From DOZZ01 sp963792655 (GTDB taxonomy: Bacteria; Acidobacteriota; Terriglobia; Bryobacterales; Bryobacteraceae), in the NCBI GenBank assembly GCA_963792655.1, contig CAWBWU010000011.1, positions 310,001-374,000 on the forward strand: DNA of 64,000 nt, in the 5' to 3' direction. A program made the position numbers and the translations under genes. The notes beneath the pieces were generated by a model. That model did no database searches. It was not told the origin of the DNA and was given only the letters and a program-made list of their open reading frames with translations. This document shows, one piece after another, positions 27,896 through 37,850 of the stretch. Numbering within the stretch: the first letter of the stretch is position 1; the number at the start of each line of letters is the position of its first letter.

Positions 27896-28747
27896 ATGAC
27901 AAAAGTACTTATTGCAGTCTTCTGCGCATCCATCCTGCTGCCTGCGGCCGATCGGGAGAAGTGGCCGGTGCGCGATCAGGAAACCATTCACAAGACCTTT
28001 CACTTCGCGGGCGGCGGGCACCAACGCTTCGTGCTGGAAAACGTCAGCGGCTATGTGCACGTCACAGCCGGGTCCGGAAGCGATGTGCAGATGCAGGCGC
28101 ACAAAGTAATTCGTGCCGCCGAAGACAGCGACCTTCAGGATGCCCGCAAGGAGATCACTCTCGACATTCAGGAGAAGCCGCAGATGATCGCCGTCTACTA
28201 TGACTCGCCCTGGCGCTGCCGCGATAACGGCCCCTGTCACGATCACCACCGCAGCTTTTACGAAGTCACTTACGACTTCGACGTGACCGTGCCGCGCGAT
28301 GTTGAAGTCGTCGTCTCCACTGTGAATCGCGGCGACGTCACACTGGACGGCGCACAAGGACACTTCGAAGTCTCGAACGTGAATGGCCCGATCACCATCA
28401 CCAACGTGAACAGCGGCGGTGATGTGCACAGCGTCAACGGCAACGTGAATGTCGCGTTCAACCGCAATCCTCGCGAAGCGAGTTCATTTCGCACTGTCAA
28501 CGGTCAGGTGGACATCACCTTCCAACCGGGCCTCTCGGCAGATCTGATGATGAAAACTTTCAACGGAAGCATCTTTAGCGATTTCGATGTGCAGCCGCGC
28601 GCCGTTCAAACGGTGGCGGAGCAAACCAACGGCAAGTTCGTTTACCGCAGCAACCGGTTCTCGGCGGCGCGGGTGGGTCAGGGCGGCCCCGAATTGCGAT
28701 TCGACACGCTCAACGGCAACATCCGCCTGCATCAGGCGGGGAAATGA
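27896..28747 (+). CDS. DUF4097-family envelope protein (first of pair)
   Basis: 283 residues from ATG 27896 (GAGGAG seven bases upstream). Short signal peptide (FCASILLPAA). The body is a repeating beta structure with the DUF4097 pattern: V-x-N-V-x-G near strand ends (FEVSNVNGPITITNVNSGGDVHSVNGNVNVAF), probably a right-handed beta-helix. Secreted or periplasmic. Function is unknown; paralogue follows immediately. The pair is downstream of the ECF sigma operon and is probably part of its target or sensor set. Confidence 0.82.
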   Translation: MTKVLIAVFCASILLPAADREKWPVRDQETIHKTFHFAGGGHQRFVLENVSGYVHVTAGSGSDVQMQAHKVIRAAEDSDLQDARKEITLDIQEKPQMIAVYYDSPWRCRDNGPCHDHHRSFYEVTYDFDVTVPRDVEVVVSTVNRGDVTLDGAQGHFEVSNVNGPITITNVNSGGDVHSVNGNVNVAFNRNPREASSFRTVNGQVDITFQPGLSADLMMKTFNGSIFSDFDVQPRAVQTVAEQTNGKFVYRSNRFSAARVGQGGPELRFDTLNGNIRLHQAGK

Positions 28748-29574
28748 GAGGCAAAGGAAAAATGTTTCGGATCATTTTGGCGTCTGCTACGTACATACTG
28801 GCGAGCGCAGTTCTTTTAGCGCAAGACAGCGAGAAGATAACGGTGCCGCTGCACAATGCAGGCCAGCCGGTAACCGTGAAGGCGCATCTGCTCAGCGGCG
28901 GCATCACCGTGAAAGGTTATGACGGGCGCGACGTGCTGGTGGAGGCTCGCTCTCGCGGCGGTGTCCGGCGGCAGCGTACACAAGCCGGTGCGGAGGGCAT
29001 GCGGCGTCTCGAGATCGGCGGCGTTGGTCTCGACGTCACTGAAGACAACAACGTGGTTGTAGTGCGGTCATCGGAGATGGAGCGCCAGGTGGACCTGGTG
29101 ATCACGGTTCCGCGCAACAGCTCGCTGCAGTTGAAGTGCATGAACGGAGGCGACATTCAGGTAGATCACGTAAACGGCGAGATCGACGCCAACAACATGA
29201 ACGGCAAAGTGACCCTTACCAATGTGTCGGGCTCGGTGCTCGCGCATTCACTGAACGGAGCCGTTACCGTGACCATGGACCGCGTGGATGGCAGCAAGCC
29301 CATGTCGTTCAGCACCATGAACGGCAACATCGACGTGACGCTCCCGCCCGGCACGCGCGGCAACGTGAGGATGAAAACCGACAACGGCGATATCTATAGC
29401 GACTTTGACGTGAAGCTGGACGCGAACACCTCGGCCCCTGCAAGCGGAAGGCAACCGGATGGACGTTTCCATATCAAGCTCGACAAGACGTTGAAAGGCA
29501 CGATGAACGGCGGCGGCCCCGACCTGCAGTTCACGTCTTACAACGGACAAATCTTTATCCGCAGCAAAAAATAG
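28744..29574 (+). CDS. DUF4097-family envelope protein (second of pair)
   Basis: 276 residues if ATG 28744 is used (overlaps the previous stop, ATGA); ATG 28762 with AAAGGAAAA upstream would remove six residues and start nearer the signal peptide MFRIILASATYILASAVLLAQ. Same beta-helix repeats as its neighbour: HVNGEIDANNMNGKVTLTNVSG and MNGNIDVTLPPGTRGNVRMKTDNGDIYSDFD. The SDFDV segment occurs in both, so the genes arose by duplication. Envelope, role unknown. Followed by a strong terminator. Confidence 0.82.
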   Translation: MRGKGKMFRIILASATYILASAVLLAQDSEKITVPLHNAGQPVTVKAHLLSGGITVKGYDGRDVLVEARSRGGVRRQRTQAGAEGMRRLEIGGVGLDVTEDNNVVVVRSSEMERQVDLVITVPRNSSLQLKCMNGGDIQVDHVNGEIDANNMNGKVTLTNVSGSVLAHSLNGAVTVTMDRVDGSKPMSFSTMNGNIDVTLPPGTRGNVRMKTDNGDIYSDFDVKLDANTSAPASGRQPDGRFHIKLDKTLKGTMNGGGPDLQFTSYNGQIFIRSKK

Positions 29575-29600
29575 CGGAAAAGAACAATCTCTCCTCCCCT

Positions 29601-29640
29601 GGCCTCGCGCGGAACGGTCCACGCGAGGCCGATTTTTTTT
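29601..29640 (+). terminator. Intrinsic terminator of the ECF sigma / DUF4097 operon
   Basis: GGCCTCGCG (29601-29609) pairs with CGCGAGGCC (29622-29630), perfect 9 bp, 12-base loop, then GA and eight Ts (29633-29640). Confidence 0.93.
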
Positions 29641-29647
29641 GCCGAGT

Positions 29648-31877
29648 CTAGATCTTGATGAGTTCGGGCTCTGCTTCGATCACTTCCGGCGCAGGTGCGG
29701 GGCGCTGCAAGCGGAACACGACAACTGCAAGCGGCGGCAGCGAAACATAGATGCTGTGATCGCGCCCGTGCATGGGAACCGGATGGGCGTGCACACCTGT
29801 TCCGTTGTGCACGTTGCTGCCTCCGTAGTTCGCGGCATCGGTATTGAAAACGGCTTCGTAGAATCCGGGCTCAGGCACGCCGAAGCCATAGTTGTGGCGC
29901 ACAACCGGTGTGAAGTTGCAGCAGACGATCAGGAAGTCGGCCGCGTTCTCAGCACGCCGGATGAACGAGATGATCGAGTTCTCCACATCACGGAAGTCCA
30001 GCCACTCAAAGCCCGACCAGTGGAAGTCCACTTCGTAGAGCGCTCGCTGCGCGCGATAGAACTGATTCAGCTCACGCACCAGTGTCTGCAGTCCGGAGTG
30101 CAGCGGAAACTGCAGCAAGTCCCATTCGACGCTGCCATAGTTGTTCCACTCGTTCCACTGCCCGATCTCGGTGCCCATGAACAACAGCTTCTTGCCGGGG
30201 TGCATGTACATGAACGCAAAGAAGGCGCGGCAGTTTGCAAACTGCTGCCACATGTCGCCCGGCATCTTCGCGAGCAGTGACTTCTTGCCATGCACCACCT
30301 CGTCATGCGAAATCGGCAGCACGAAGTTCTCCGTGAAGGCGTAGAGCAGGCTGAACGTCACATCGTTGTGGTTGTACTTGCGATACACGGGGTTCTGCTC
30401 AAAGTAGTGCAGCATGTCGTGCATCCAACCCATGTTCCACTTCAACGTGAAGCCCAGACCGTTTGAATACACGGGGCGGGACACGCCAGGGAACGACGTT
30501 GACTCCTCCGCGAAGCTCAGCGCGCCGGGCACCTGATGCACAAGCTCGTTGAAGCGCCGCAGAAATTCGATCGCTTCCAGATTCTCGCGGCCGCCGAAAA
30601 CATTCGGAACCCAGTCACCTTCTTTGCGCGAGTAGTCGAGATACAACATCGATGCGACCGCGTCCACGCGCAAGCCGTCGATGTGATACTCCTTCAACCA
30701 GAACAGCGCGTTCGAGATGAGGAACTGCTTCACCTCATTGCGGCCGAAGTTGAAAATCAGCGTGCCCCAGTCGCGATGCTCTCCCTTGCGCGGGTCTTCA
30801 TGTTCGTAGAGCGCGGTGCCGTCGAAGAACGCCAGGCCATGCGCGTCCTTTGGAAAATGCGCCGGCACCCAATCGACAATCACGCCGATACCCGCTTGAT
30901 GGCAGTGATCGACGAAGTATTTGAAGTCATCCGGCGTACCGAAGCGCGACGTGGGCGCAAAGTAGCCGGTCACCTGATAGCCCCACGAGCCTGAGAACGG
31001 GTGCTCCATGATCGGCAGCAGTTCAATGTGCGTGTAGCCCATGCGCTTCACATACGCGACCAGCTTTACTGCCAGCTCGCGATACGTCAGAAACGTGAAG
31101 CCCGGGCCTTTGAGCCAGCTCTCGAGATGAACTTCATACACCGCGATCGGCTGCTTCAACCACTCGGTGGCCGCGCGATGCTCCATCCACTCCGCGTCTT
31201 TCCATTCGTAATTGTCCAGACCCCAGACAACCGATGCGGACTTCGGCGGCACTTCCGTCGGCGAACGCGAACGGGTCGGCCTTCATCTGCTCATAGCCGC
31301 GCACCATGGAGCGCACGTGATACTTGTAAGTCGCGCCGGCTTCGAGCGCAGGCATAAAGATTTCCCAGACTCCGCCGTTGCGCCGCCGCATCGGATGCCG
31401 GCGCGTATCCCAATCGTTGAAGTCGCCCGTGACTGCAACGCTTTCGGCGTTCGGAGCCCACACCGCAAAGCGCACACCCGCGACGCCTTCGCACACGGCG
31501 GGGTGCGCGCCCATCGTGCGATAACTCTCGAAGTTAGTGCCTTCGCCGTGCAGGTGGATTTCGTAGTCCGTCAACAGGGGTGGGAAGCGGTAAGGATCTT
31601 CGATATCCTGCTGCGTGCCATCGAAGCGCGTGATGCGCAACAGGTAGGGAGCGGGTTCGCCGGTCAGCAGCACGTGGAACACGCCGCCTGCATGCTTGCG
31701 GCGCATCGGATGTTCAACGCCGCCGAGCAACACTGCCGCACTTTCAGCCTGTGGCAGGAACGCCGAAACCTCCCAGCGTTCCGCAGCCGCGCTCGGTTTT
31801 ACCAGATGCGGTCCGAGAACTCGAAAGGCGTCGCCGTGGCGCCCGTTTACCAGCACTTCGATCTCGGAAGCTGTCAT
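29648..31877 (-). CDS. glgB: 1,4-alpha-glucan branching enzyme GlgB (one frameshift)
   Basis: About 743 residues from ATG 31877. Two N-terminal carbohydrate/beta modules (residues about 1-210; FRVLGPHLV and VRFAVWAPNAESVAVTGDFNDWD are the CBM48 signatures), then the GH13 barrel with YEVHLESW, VIDWVPAHFPKD, GLRVDAVASMLYLDY (catalytic Asp), FAEESTSFPGVSRP (catalytic Glu) and LPISHDEVVHGK. It makes alpha-1,6 branches in glycogen. A single shift near 31245 joins the two frames; only 14 bases separate its start from the divergent adenosine deaminase gene. No other glg gene is present. Confidence 0.93.
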
Positions 31878-31891
31878 GCGAACCTCATTAT

Positions 31892-32746
31892 ATGGCTGCG
31901 GAACTTCATCTCCATCTCGAAGGTTCAGTTGCCGCCGCAGAGTTGGGGCTGCCGCCATTTGCGTTCGACGACTTCGCCGGGTTCATACAGTGTTTCAAAG
32001 CGGTAGTCCTCTGTCTGAACACGCCTGAAGATTACGTGCGCATCACTCGCGCCCTGCTGCGCCGGCTTGCGGCGGAACAGATCGATTACGCAGAAGTCAC
32101 CTTGTCCGCTGGCGTTGTGCTCTGGAAAAAACAAGACCTGCGTGCGGTCATCGAAGCCATTACTGCTGAGACAGCCGGTTCGCGCGTCTATTGGAACCTC
32201 GACGCCGTGCGGCAGTTCGGCGCAGATGCCGCGATGCGCGTGGCAGAGATTGCAGCCGAATACGCCGGCCGCGGCGTGATCTCGTTCGGCATCGGCGGAG
32301 ACGAAGTAGCTGCGCCGGCGATCTTATTCCGCGACGTCTACGCGTTCGCACGCCAAGCAGGCCTGCGGCTCACCGCGCACGCCGGCGAGACGGATGGACC
32401 TGCTTCGGTCTGGGCCGCTCTCGAAATCGGAGCGGAACGCATCGGCCACGGCGTACGCGCGATCGATGATCCAGTGCTCGTGCGGCATCTTGCCGACCAT
32501 CAGATTCCGTTAGAGGTGTGCCCCACCAGCAACATCTGCACGGGTGCGATCAAAGACTGGGATCAACACCCGGCGCGCGCACTGCACCGTGCAGGCGTGC
32601 CGATCACATTGAACACCGACGATCCCGCTATCTTCAGCACCACGCTCGCTCAAGAGTTCACCATCGCAGAGCAGCGCCTCGGGTTCACGCGTGATGAACT
32701 CGCTGTGGTTGCAGCGAATGCGTATCGCTATCGCTTTGTCGATTGA
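31892..32746 (+). CDS. Adenosine deaminase family protein
   Basis: 284 residues from ATG 31892. ADA metal and catalytic motifs are present: LHLHLEGS (metal-binding His pair), HAGETDG (with the catalytic Glu of HAGE), IGHGVRAI (His), CPTSNICTG and LNTDDPAIF (Asp pair). It should deaminate adenosine or a related aminohydrolase substrate (adenine or aminofutalosine are alternatives). Shorter than classical Add (about 330) because the N-terminal part is compact. Divergent from glgB and convergent with GH3; likely its own transcript. Confidence 0.85.
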   Translation: MAAELHLHLEGSVAAAELGLPPFAFDDFAGFIQCFKAVVLCLNTPEDYVRITRALLRRLAAEQIDYAEVTLSAGVVLWKKQDLRAVIEAITAETAGSRVYWNLDAVRQFGADAAMRVAEIAAEYAGRGVISFGIGGDEVAAPAILFRDVYAFARQAGLRLTAHAGETDGPASVWAALEIGAERIGHGVRAIDDPVLVRHLADHQIPLEVCPTSNICTGAIKDWDQHPARALHRAGVPITLNTDDPAIFSTTLAQEFTIAEQRLGFTRDELAVVAANAYRYRFVD

Positions 32747-35427
32747 ACCGGGCGCGCATCGCCCGTCAGCTTCAGCGTTCCCGTCAGCACCTGCGTTGTC
32801 GATGCGTCCGTTGCGCCCGTGAAGCCCGGCTGCTTACCGCCGATCGAAATCTCTACATCACCCGGCGCCACAACAGTGTTGCCGCTCTCGTCGACCAACC
32901 CGAGTTGTTCGGGCGACAGATCGAACTCAACTGTTTTGCTTTCGCCCGGCTCGAAGCGCGTGCGGAAGAAGCCTGCGAGCGAGCGCACCGGCGCACCCGG
33001 CCCTTTGCGGCTTACGTAGACCTGCACCACTTCTTCACCAGCGAACTTGCCGCTGTTCAACACGTCTGCCGTGACGGTGACTTTCCCGCCCGCGCGTACC
33101 GCATCCGGAAACTGCAGATTGCGATAAACGAAATTCGTGTAGCTCAAGCCGTAGCCGAACGGATACAAAGGCTCTCCCGTGAAGTATCGATACGTGCGCC
33201 CTTGCGGACTGTACGAATCGAACGGCGGCAACTGCGCTGCGGATTGATAGAAGGTGACCGGCAACCGCCCGGCGGGATTGTAATCGCCAAACAAAACGTC
33301 TGCGATCGCTTGTCCACCCGACTCCCCCGGATACCAGGCTTCCACAATGGCGGGCACATGATCGCGCGCCCATCCTACTGCGAGTGCGCTGCCGTTCAAC
33401 AGCACCACCGTCGTGGGCTTACCCAGCGCCATCACATCCTGCAACAACGCTTGTTGCACTTTCGGCAGGCCAAGGTCGACGCGATCGCCGCCAGCGAAAC
33501 CCTCGACCGGAACATTCATCTCCTCTCCTTCGAGTTGCGGCGAAAGACCCAGAAACAGAATCACCTGGTCCGCTTGCCTGGCGATGTCGAGCGCATCCTT
33601 GCTCATGTTCTGATTAGGCGGCGACCACACCAGTTGGATCGCCGCATCCGGAATGCTCTGGTGAAACTCGAGCCGGATCGGATACAGCTTGCCTTTGATA
33701 AGCTGCACCGGACTCGAGGCATAGCCGCGCTGATCGCGATCCGTCCTGCGCGCGATGCTCTTGCCATCCAGAAACAACTCGAACTGGTCGATGCCGTACG
33801 CGCCCAGGTCGTAAGTGCCGGTGTCCGGCGCTGCAAGGTAGCCGGTCCACCGAACGCTGAAATTGTCATCGGGCATGTCGCTGCGCGGGGGCTTCTGTGC
33901 CCAGCGGAAATCAACGCTCTGATCGACGCGCGAAAAAAGCGGCTTCGCTGCCGCCGGAACGCGGCTGCTGCGCTGTTTCGGCAACACCGGCGCGGGCATC
34001 GCGGGCAGGTTGACCGACTCGTAGTAATCGCCCTTCAACCCGGCTTCGCGCGTGCGCGTATTGTTGGTGAACAGCGCCGTCGAGGGCACGACCTGATAAG
34101 CCGGAACGCCGGTCGCAATCTGCGAGCCTTCGGCGTACAACACCTTCGTCTTGCGCGACACGCGCAGCCGGATGCCCTCGAGCGGAGTAGCGGTCTGCGT
34201 CGGTTGGCCGTTGTAGTTGCCGAGCAGCGATTCGAGCCGGTTTGCATTCGGCCCGATGATCGCCAGCGTCTTCACATCTTTCGACAGCGGCAACAGATGG
34301 TTTTCGTTCTTCAACAGCACGATCGATTTGCGCGCCGCATCGAGCGCGAGATCGCGATGCTCCGGGCTCTCGATCACGTCCGTCGTGATCGACGCGTACG
34401 GCACCATCTCGGGAGGATCGAACATTCCCAGGCGAAACCGCGCCGTGAACAAGCGCTTCACCGATGTATCAATTTGCTGCTCGGTCACGAGCCGCTGCTG
34501 CACTGCTGAAGCGAGATCGCGGTACTCGCGTCCGCAATCCAGATCGGTTCCGGCCTTCACTGCCGCGGCTGCGGCGGCCGCACCATTCGGGGCGACCTTA
34601 TGCGTGTTCGAGATATCGGAGATTGCACCGCAATCGGACACGATGTATCCGTTGAACTTCCATTGATCGCGCAGTATGCCGCCGAGCAATGTGCTGTTCG
34701 CGCATGCCGGTTCACCGTTGAGGCGGTTGTACGCGCACATCACGGACATGGCTCCGCCATCCACAATCGCTTTCTCGAACTGCGGCAGGTATGTATCGAA
34801 CAGGTCATGCTGCGAGATGCGCGCGTCGAAAGTATGGCGCTGACTCTCGGGGCCGCTGTGCACCGCGAAGTGTTTCGCGGTGGCCACGGTCTTCAGATAT
34901 TTCGGGTCGTCACCCTGCATGCCGCGAATAAACGCCACGGCCATGCGGCCCGTGAGGTAGGGGTCTTCCCCGTAGGTCTCCATCCCCCGCCCCCATCGGG
35001 GATCGCGAAACAAATTGATGTTGGGCGACCAGAACGTAAGGCCTTCGTAGATGCCGTGTTTGTCGCGCCGCAGGAAGTCGTGATACTTTGCGCGCGCTTC
35101 GTCGGAGATCGCTACCGCGATGTTCGACATCAGGTTGGTGTCAAAGCTGGCGGCAAGCCCGATCGGCTCCGGAAACGATGTTGCTTTGCCCGCGCGAGCC
35201 ACACCGTGCAGACTCTCGTTCCACCAGTTGTATGCCGGTACGTTGAGTCGCGGAATGGCCGGCGCACTGTTCATCATCTGCCCGATCTTCTCGTCGAGCG
35301 TCATGCGCGACACCAGATCGTTGACCCTGTTCTCTAAAGGCGCGGATGGATCGAGGTAGGCCGGTTTACTCTGAGCCAGGAGCGTAAGCGGGGTCGCGCA
35401 GAAAATCAAAACAGCAAAGCGAAGCAC
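32728..35427 (-). CDS. GH3 beta-glycosidase with inserted PA14 domain
   Basis: 899 residues from GTG 35427, two bases after the MFS gene stop. Signal peptide FAVLIFCATPLTLLAQ, so exported. GH3 N-domain: RWGRGMETYGEDPYLTG, CAYNRLNGEPAC, GYIVSDCGAI with nucleophile Asp in SDC. C-domain: IVLLKNENHLLPLS, LEGEEMNVPVEGFAGGDRV (acid/base Glu region) and a fibronectin-III-like tail (GEEVVQVYVSRKG, SLAGFFRTRFEPGES). A PA14-like module of about 140 residues is inserted (DYYESVNLPA to VQLIKGKLYPIRLEF), as in beta-glucosidases binding oligosaccharides. The VSDCGAI and NWWNESLHG patterns favour xylosidase/arabinosidase-like subgroup. Last gene of the uronate operon. Confidence 0.9.
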   Translation of the reverse strand: MLRFAVLIFCATPLTLLAQSKPAYLDPSAPLENRVNDLVSRMTLDEKIGQMMNSAPAIPRLNVPAYNWWNESLHGVARAGKATSFPEPIGLAASFDTNLMSNIAVAISDEARAKYHDFLRRDKHGIYEGLTFWSPNINLFRDPRWGRGMETYGEDPYLTGRMAVAFIRGMQGDDPKYLKTVATAKHFAVHSGPESQRHTFDARISQHDLFDTYLPQFEKAIVDGGAMSVMCAYNRLNGEPACANSTLLGGILRDQWKFNGYIVSDCGAISDISNTHKVAPNGAAAAAAAVKAGTDLDCGREYRDLASAVQQRLVTEQQIDTSVKRLFTARFRLGMFDPPEMVPYASITTDVIESPEHRDLALDAARKSIVLLKNENHLLPLSKDVKTLAIIGPNANRLESLLGNYNGQPTQTATPLEGIRLRVSRKTKVLYAEGSQIATGVPAYQVVPSTALFTNNTRTREAGLKGDYYESVNLPAMPAPVLPKQRSSRVPAAAKPLFSRVDQSVDFRWAQKPPRSDMPDDNFSVRWTGYLAAPDTGTYDLGAYGIDQFELFLDGKSIARRTDRDQRGYASSPVQLIKGKLYPIRLEFHQSIPDAAIQLVWSPPNQNMSKDALDIARQADQVILFLGLSPQLEGEEMNVPVEGFAGGDRVDLGLPKVQQALLQDVMALGKPTTVVLLNGSALAVGWARDHVPAIVEAWYPGESGGQAIADVLFGDYNPAGRLPVTFYQSAAQLPPFDSYSPQGRTYRYFTGEPLYPFGYGLSYTNFVYRNLQFPDAVRAGGKVTVTADVLNSGKFAGEEVVQVYVSRKGPGAPVRSLAGFFRTRFEPGESKTVEFDLSPEQLGLVDESGNTVVAPGDVEISIGGKQPGFTGATDASTTQVLTGTLKLTGDARPVQSTKR

Positions 35428-35429
35428 AG

Positions 35430-36667
35430 CTAAATTTTAATCTCTTCAAAGCGCGGCACCAGCAGATGAATGATCAGCAGTGCCGTCAGGTACAGCGCAG
35501 CCGGTAACAAGAACAGCAGCGAGTAACTGCCGGTAACCTGCAGGTTCTTGCCGACATAGTGTGCGGCGAGCGCACCACCAAGCGCGCCCACCGCTCCGCC
35601 GAACCCGACCACGGACCCGACCGCGCCGCGCGGAAACACATCGGAAGTGAACGTGTAGAGGTTGCACGACCACCCTTGGTGCGCGGCAGCGGCCAACCCG
35701 ATCAGCCCCACCGCCACCCACAAATTCGTTGTGAACGAAACCAGCGTGATGGGCGCGACGCAAAGCGCACAGATCAACAGTGTTACCTTCCGCGCTGCGT
35801 TGATCGACCAGCCGCGCTTGATCAGATGCGACGAAAGATACCCGCCTAAGATGCTGCCCACGTCGGCCGCGAGGTAAACCACCACCAGCGGAATCGCGAT
35901 CTGCGCCAACCGCAAACCGAACCGCTGATCGAGAAACTTCGGCAGCCAGAAAATGTAGAACCACCAAACCGGGTCGCTCAGGAACTTGCCCAACGCAAAC
36001 GCCCACGTGGCACGCAACCGAACAACGCGCGCGAAGGAGAACGCGACGCGCGTATCTTCCGCATCGCTCCGAATGTGCGCAAGCTCGGCTGACGAGACGC
36101 GCGGGTGACTGCCGGGTCTCGAAACAACAACGCCCACACGATCACCCAAGCCAGGCCGCACACACCCACAACGAGGAATGTCGCACGCCAACCCCATAGC
36201 CGCGTGATGACCGGCACCAGCAGCGGAGCAATGAGCGCACCGATGTTCGCGCCCGAGTTGAAAATGCCGGTGGCCAGCGCGCGCTCTTTCTTCGGGAACC
36301 AGTCGGCTACCGTTTTGATCGCCGCCGGAAAGTTGCCGGACTCGCCAAGTCCCAGTGCAAAATTGGCGAAGCCGAAGCCGGGAACCGAACGCGCAAACGC
36401 GAAAGTCATCACTGCGAGGCTCCACAGCGTAGCGGCGGTCATATAGCCCAGGCGTGTTCCAATGCGGTCCATCACGCGGCCCGCGAGCAACAGGCCTACG
36501 CCGTAGGCGATCTGGAACGCTGTGACGATGTTGCCGTATTGCTGCTCCGTCCAGCCGATGTCGCGTTGCAACTGCGGTGCAAGAATTCCGAAGACCTGAC
36601 GGTCCACGTAGTTGATGGTCGTAATGCAGAACAGCAGCGCACAGACCGTCCAGCGGAATCTCGTCAT
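35430..36667 (-). CDS. MFS sugar-acid transporter, ACS/hexuronate type (one frameshift)
   Basis: About 412 residues, twelve expected helices. N-half LFCITTINYVDRQVFGILAPQLQ, then GVGLLLAGRVMDRIGTRLGY (MFS loop signature) and ALGLGESGNFPAAIKTVADWFPKKERALATGIFNSG, the ExuT/GudP motif for hexuronates and glucarate. C-half in another frame from about 36090 onward (FLSDPVWWFYIFWLPKFL). The frame shift near 36100 is the only defect. Ten bases downstream of the ROK gene and two bases from the GH3 start, so one operon. Confidence 0.88.
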
Positions 36668-36677
36668 GCGGGCTCGG

Positions 36678-37850
36678 TCAATACGTCAACGGCACGCCGA
36701 ACTGCCGTTGCAGCACCAGTGCAACGGTTCCTCGCAGTCGCGTCGAAGCACCTTCGCCGCCCGGCACGATGCGCGGCGGGCGTCCCGACAGACTCTGCTT
36801 CGCAGTTTCGGCTTCGAGCAGCGGCGCGAAGTAATCCCATGCGTGCGTGAGTTCGCCGACAACGATGATTACCTCCGGCGCGAGCCCGCCAACGATCATG
36901 CCCATGCCGCGCGCAAGGTACCGCGCCATGGTTCTCAGCGCGCGCGCCGCGGGTTCGTTGCCTCTGTGCGCCTGGTCCATCAATTCGCTGAACGAACCCA
37001 GACGCTGGCCGGTCTCCGTCTCGTAGTAGCGCAGCGCCGCGTTGTTGCTGGCGAAGACTTCCCAACATCCACGGCGCCCGCACGAACACAGCGGGCCCTC
37101 GGGATCGAGCGTCACATGACCGAACTCGCCCGCCATGCCGCCGTCGCCGCGCACTAACTGGCCATTGGCGTAAATGCCGCTCCCGACACCTTCTGAGATC
37201 GTTACCACAGCCATGTCACAGATGCGTTCCCATTTGCCAAACCACACCTCGGCCAACACGCAGAGGTTCGCCGCGTTCTCCATCTGGACCGAGAGCCCGG
37301 TGCGCTCTTCAAGCGGCGACTTCAGATCGAACGCCGGCCAGCGCAGGTTCGGCGTGAATACCAATTCCTCCGTCGTGAGACTCGCGCGGCCCGGCAGACT
37401 CAACCCGATGCCTTCGAACGTTGCCTTACCGCCATCGCTCATCAGGTCTCGAATTTCATTCGCGATGTTGTCGATGGCGGTTGCAGGGTCGGCCGGCGTC
37501 GGAATCGTACGTTGTGAACGCAAGTGGCCATCCAGGTTAGAGGCCGCGATCGTGATCACTGATGGCCGCAGATCGACGCCCAAGATCGACCGCCGCTCAT
37601 TCAGCCGCAGGTTCTTGGGATGCCTGCCGCGCGGCAGCCGCTCACGTGCTCCTTCGATCAGCCATTGTTCGCCGATCAACTCTTCAGCGATCAGCGATAC
37701 CGTGCTGCGTTGCAGCCCCGTCATGCGCGCCAGATCCGCACGCGAAACCTCGCGCCGGATGCGCACCAGGTTCAGAATGATTCGGCGGTTGATGTCGCGC
37801 GCTGTCTCGTTCGATGCGGATTGAATGCGTTCCAGATCGAGCGGTCTCAT
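36678..37850 (-). CDS. ROK-family transcriptional regulator
   Basis: 390 residues from ATG 37850, which overlaps the stop of the upstream isomerase gene (ATGA). Residues 15-75 form a winged helix (REVSRADLARMTGLQRSTVSLIAEELI). Residues 90-390 are the ROK sugar-kinase fold with ILGVDLRPSVITIAA, GMAGEFGHVTLDPEGPLCSCGRRGCWEVFAS (zinc ligands Cys-x-Cys-x4-Cys) and IIVVGELT. NagC/XylR-type regulators bind sugar or sugar phosphate and repress catabolic genes. It likely controls its own operon. Confidence 0.9.
   Translation of the reverse strand: MRPLDLERIQSASNETARDINRRIILNLVRIRREVSRADLARMTGLQRSTVSLIAEELIGEQWLIEGARERLPRGRHPKNLRLNERRSILGVDLRPSVITIAASNLDGHLRSQRTIPTPADPATAIDNIANEIRDLMSDGGKATFEGIGLSLPGRASLTTEELVFTPNLRWPAFDLKSPLEERTGLSVQMENAANLCVLAEVWFGKWERICDMAVVTISEGVGSGIYANGQLVRGDGGMAGEFGHVTLDPEGPLCSCGRRGCWEVFASNNAALRYYETETGQRLGSFSELMDQAHRGNEPAARALRTMARYLARGMGMIVGGLAPEVIIVVGELTHAWDYFAPLLEAETAKQSLSGRPPRIVPGGEGASTRLRGTVALVLQRQFGVPLTY

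Noticed and set aside
32743..34509. Plus-strand open frame of 588 codons opposite the GH3 gene
   Set aside because: It is rich in Arg/His/Leu and lacks any domain; GH3 on the minus strand has full motif coverage, so this is a codon-bias shadow of high-GC DNA.
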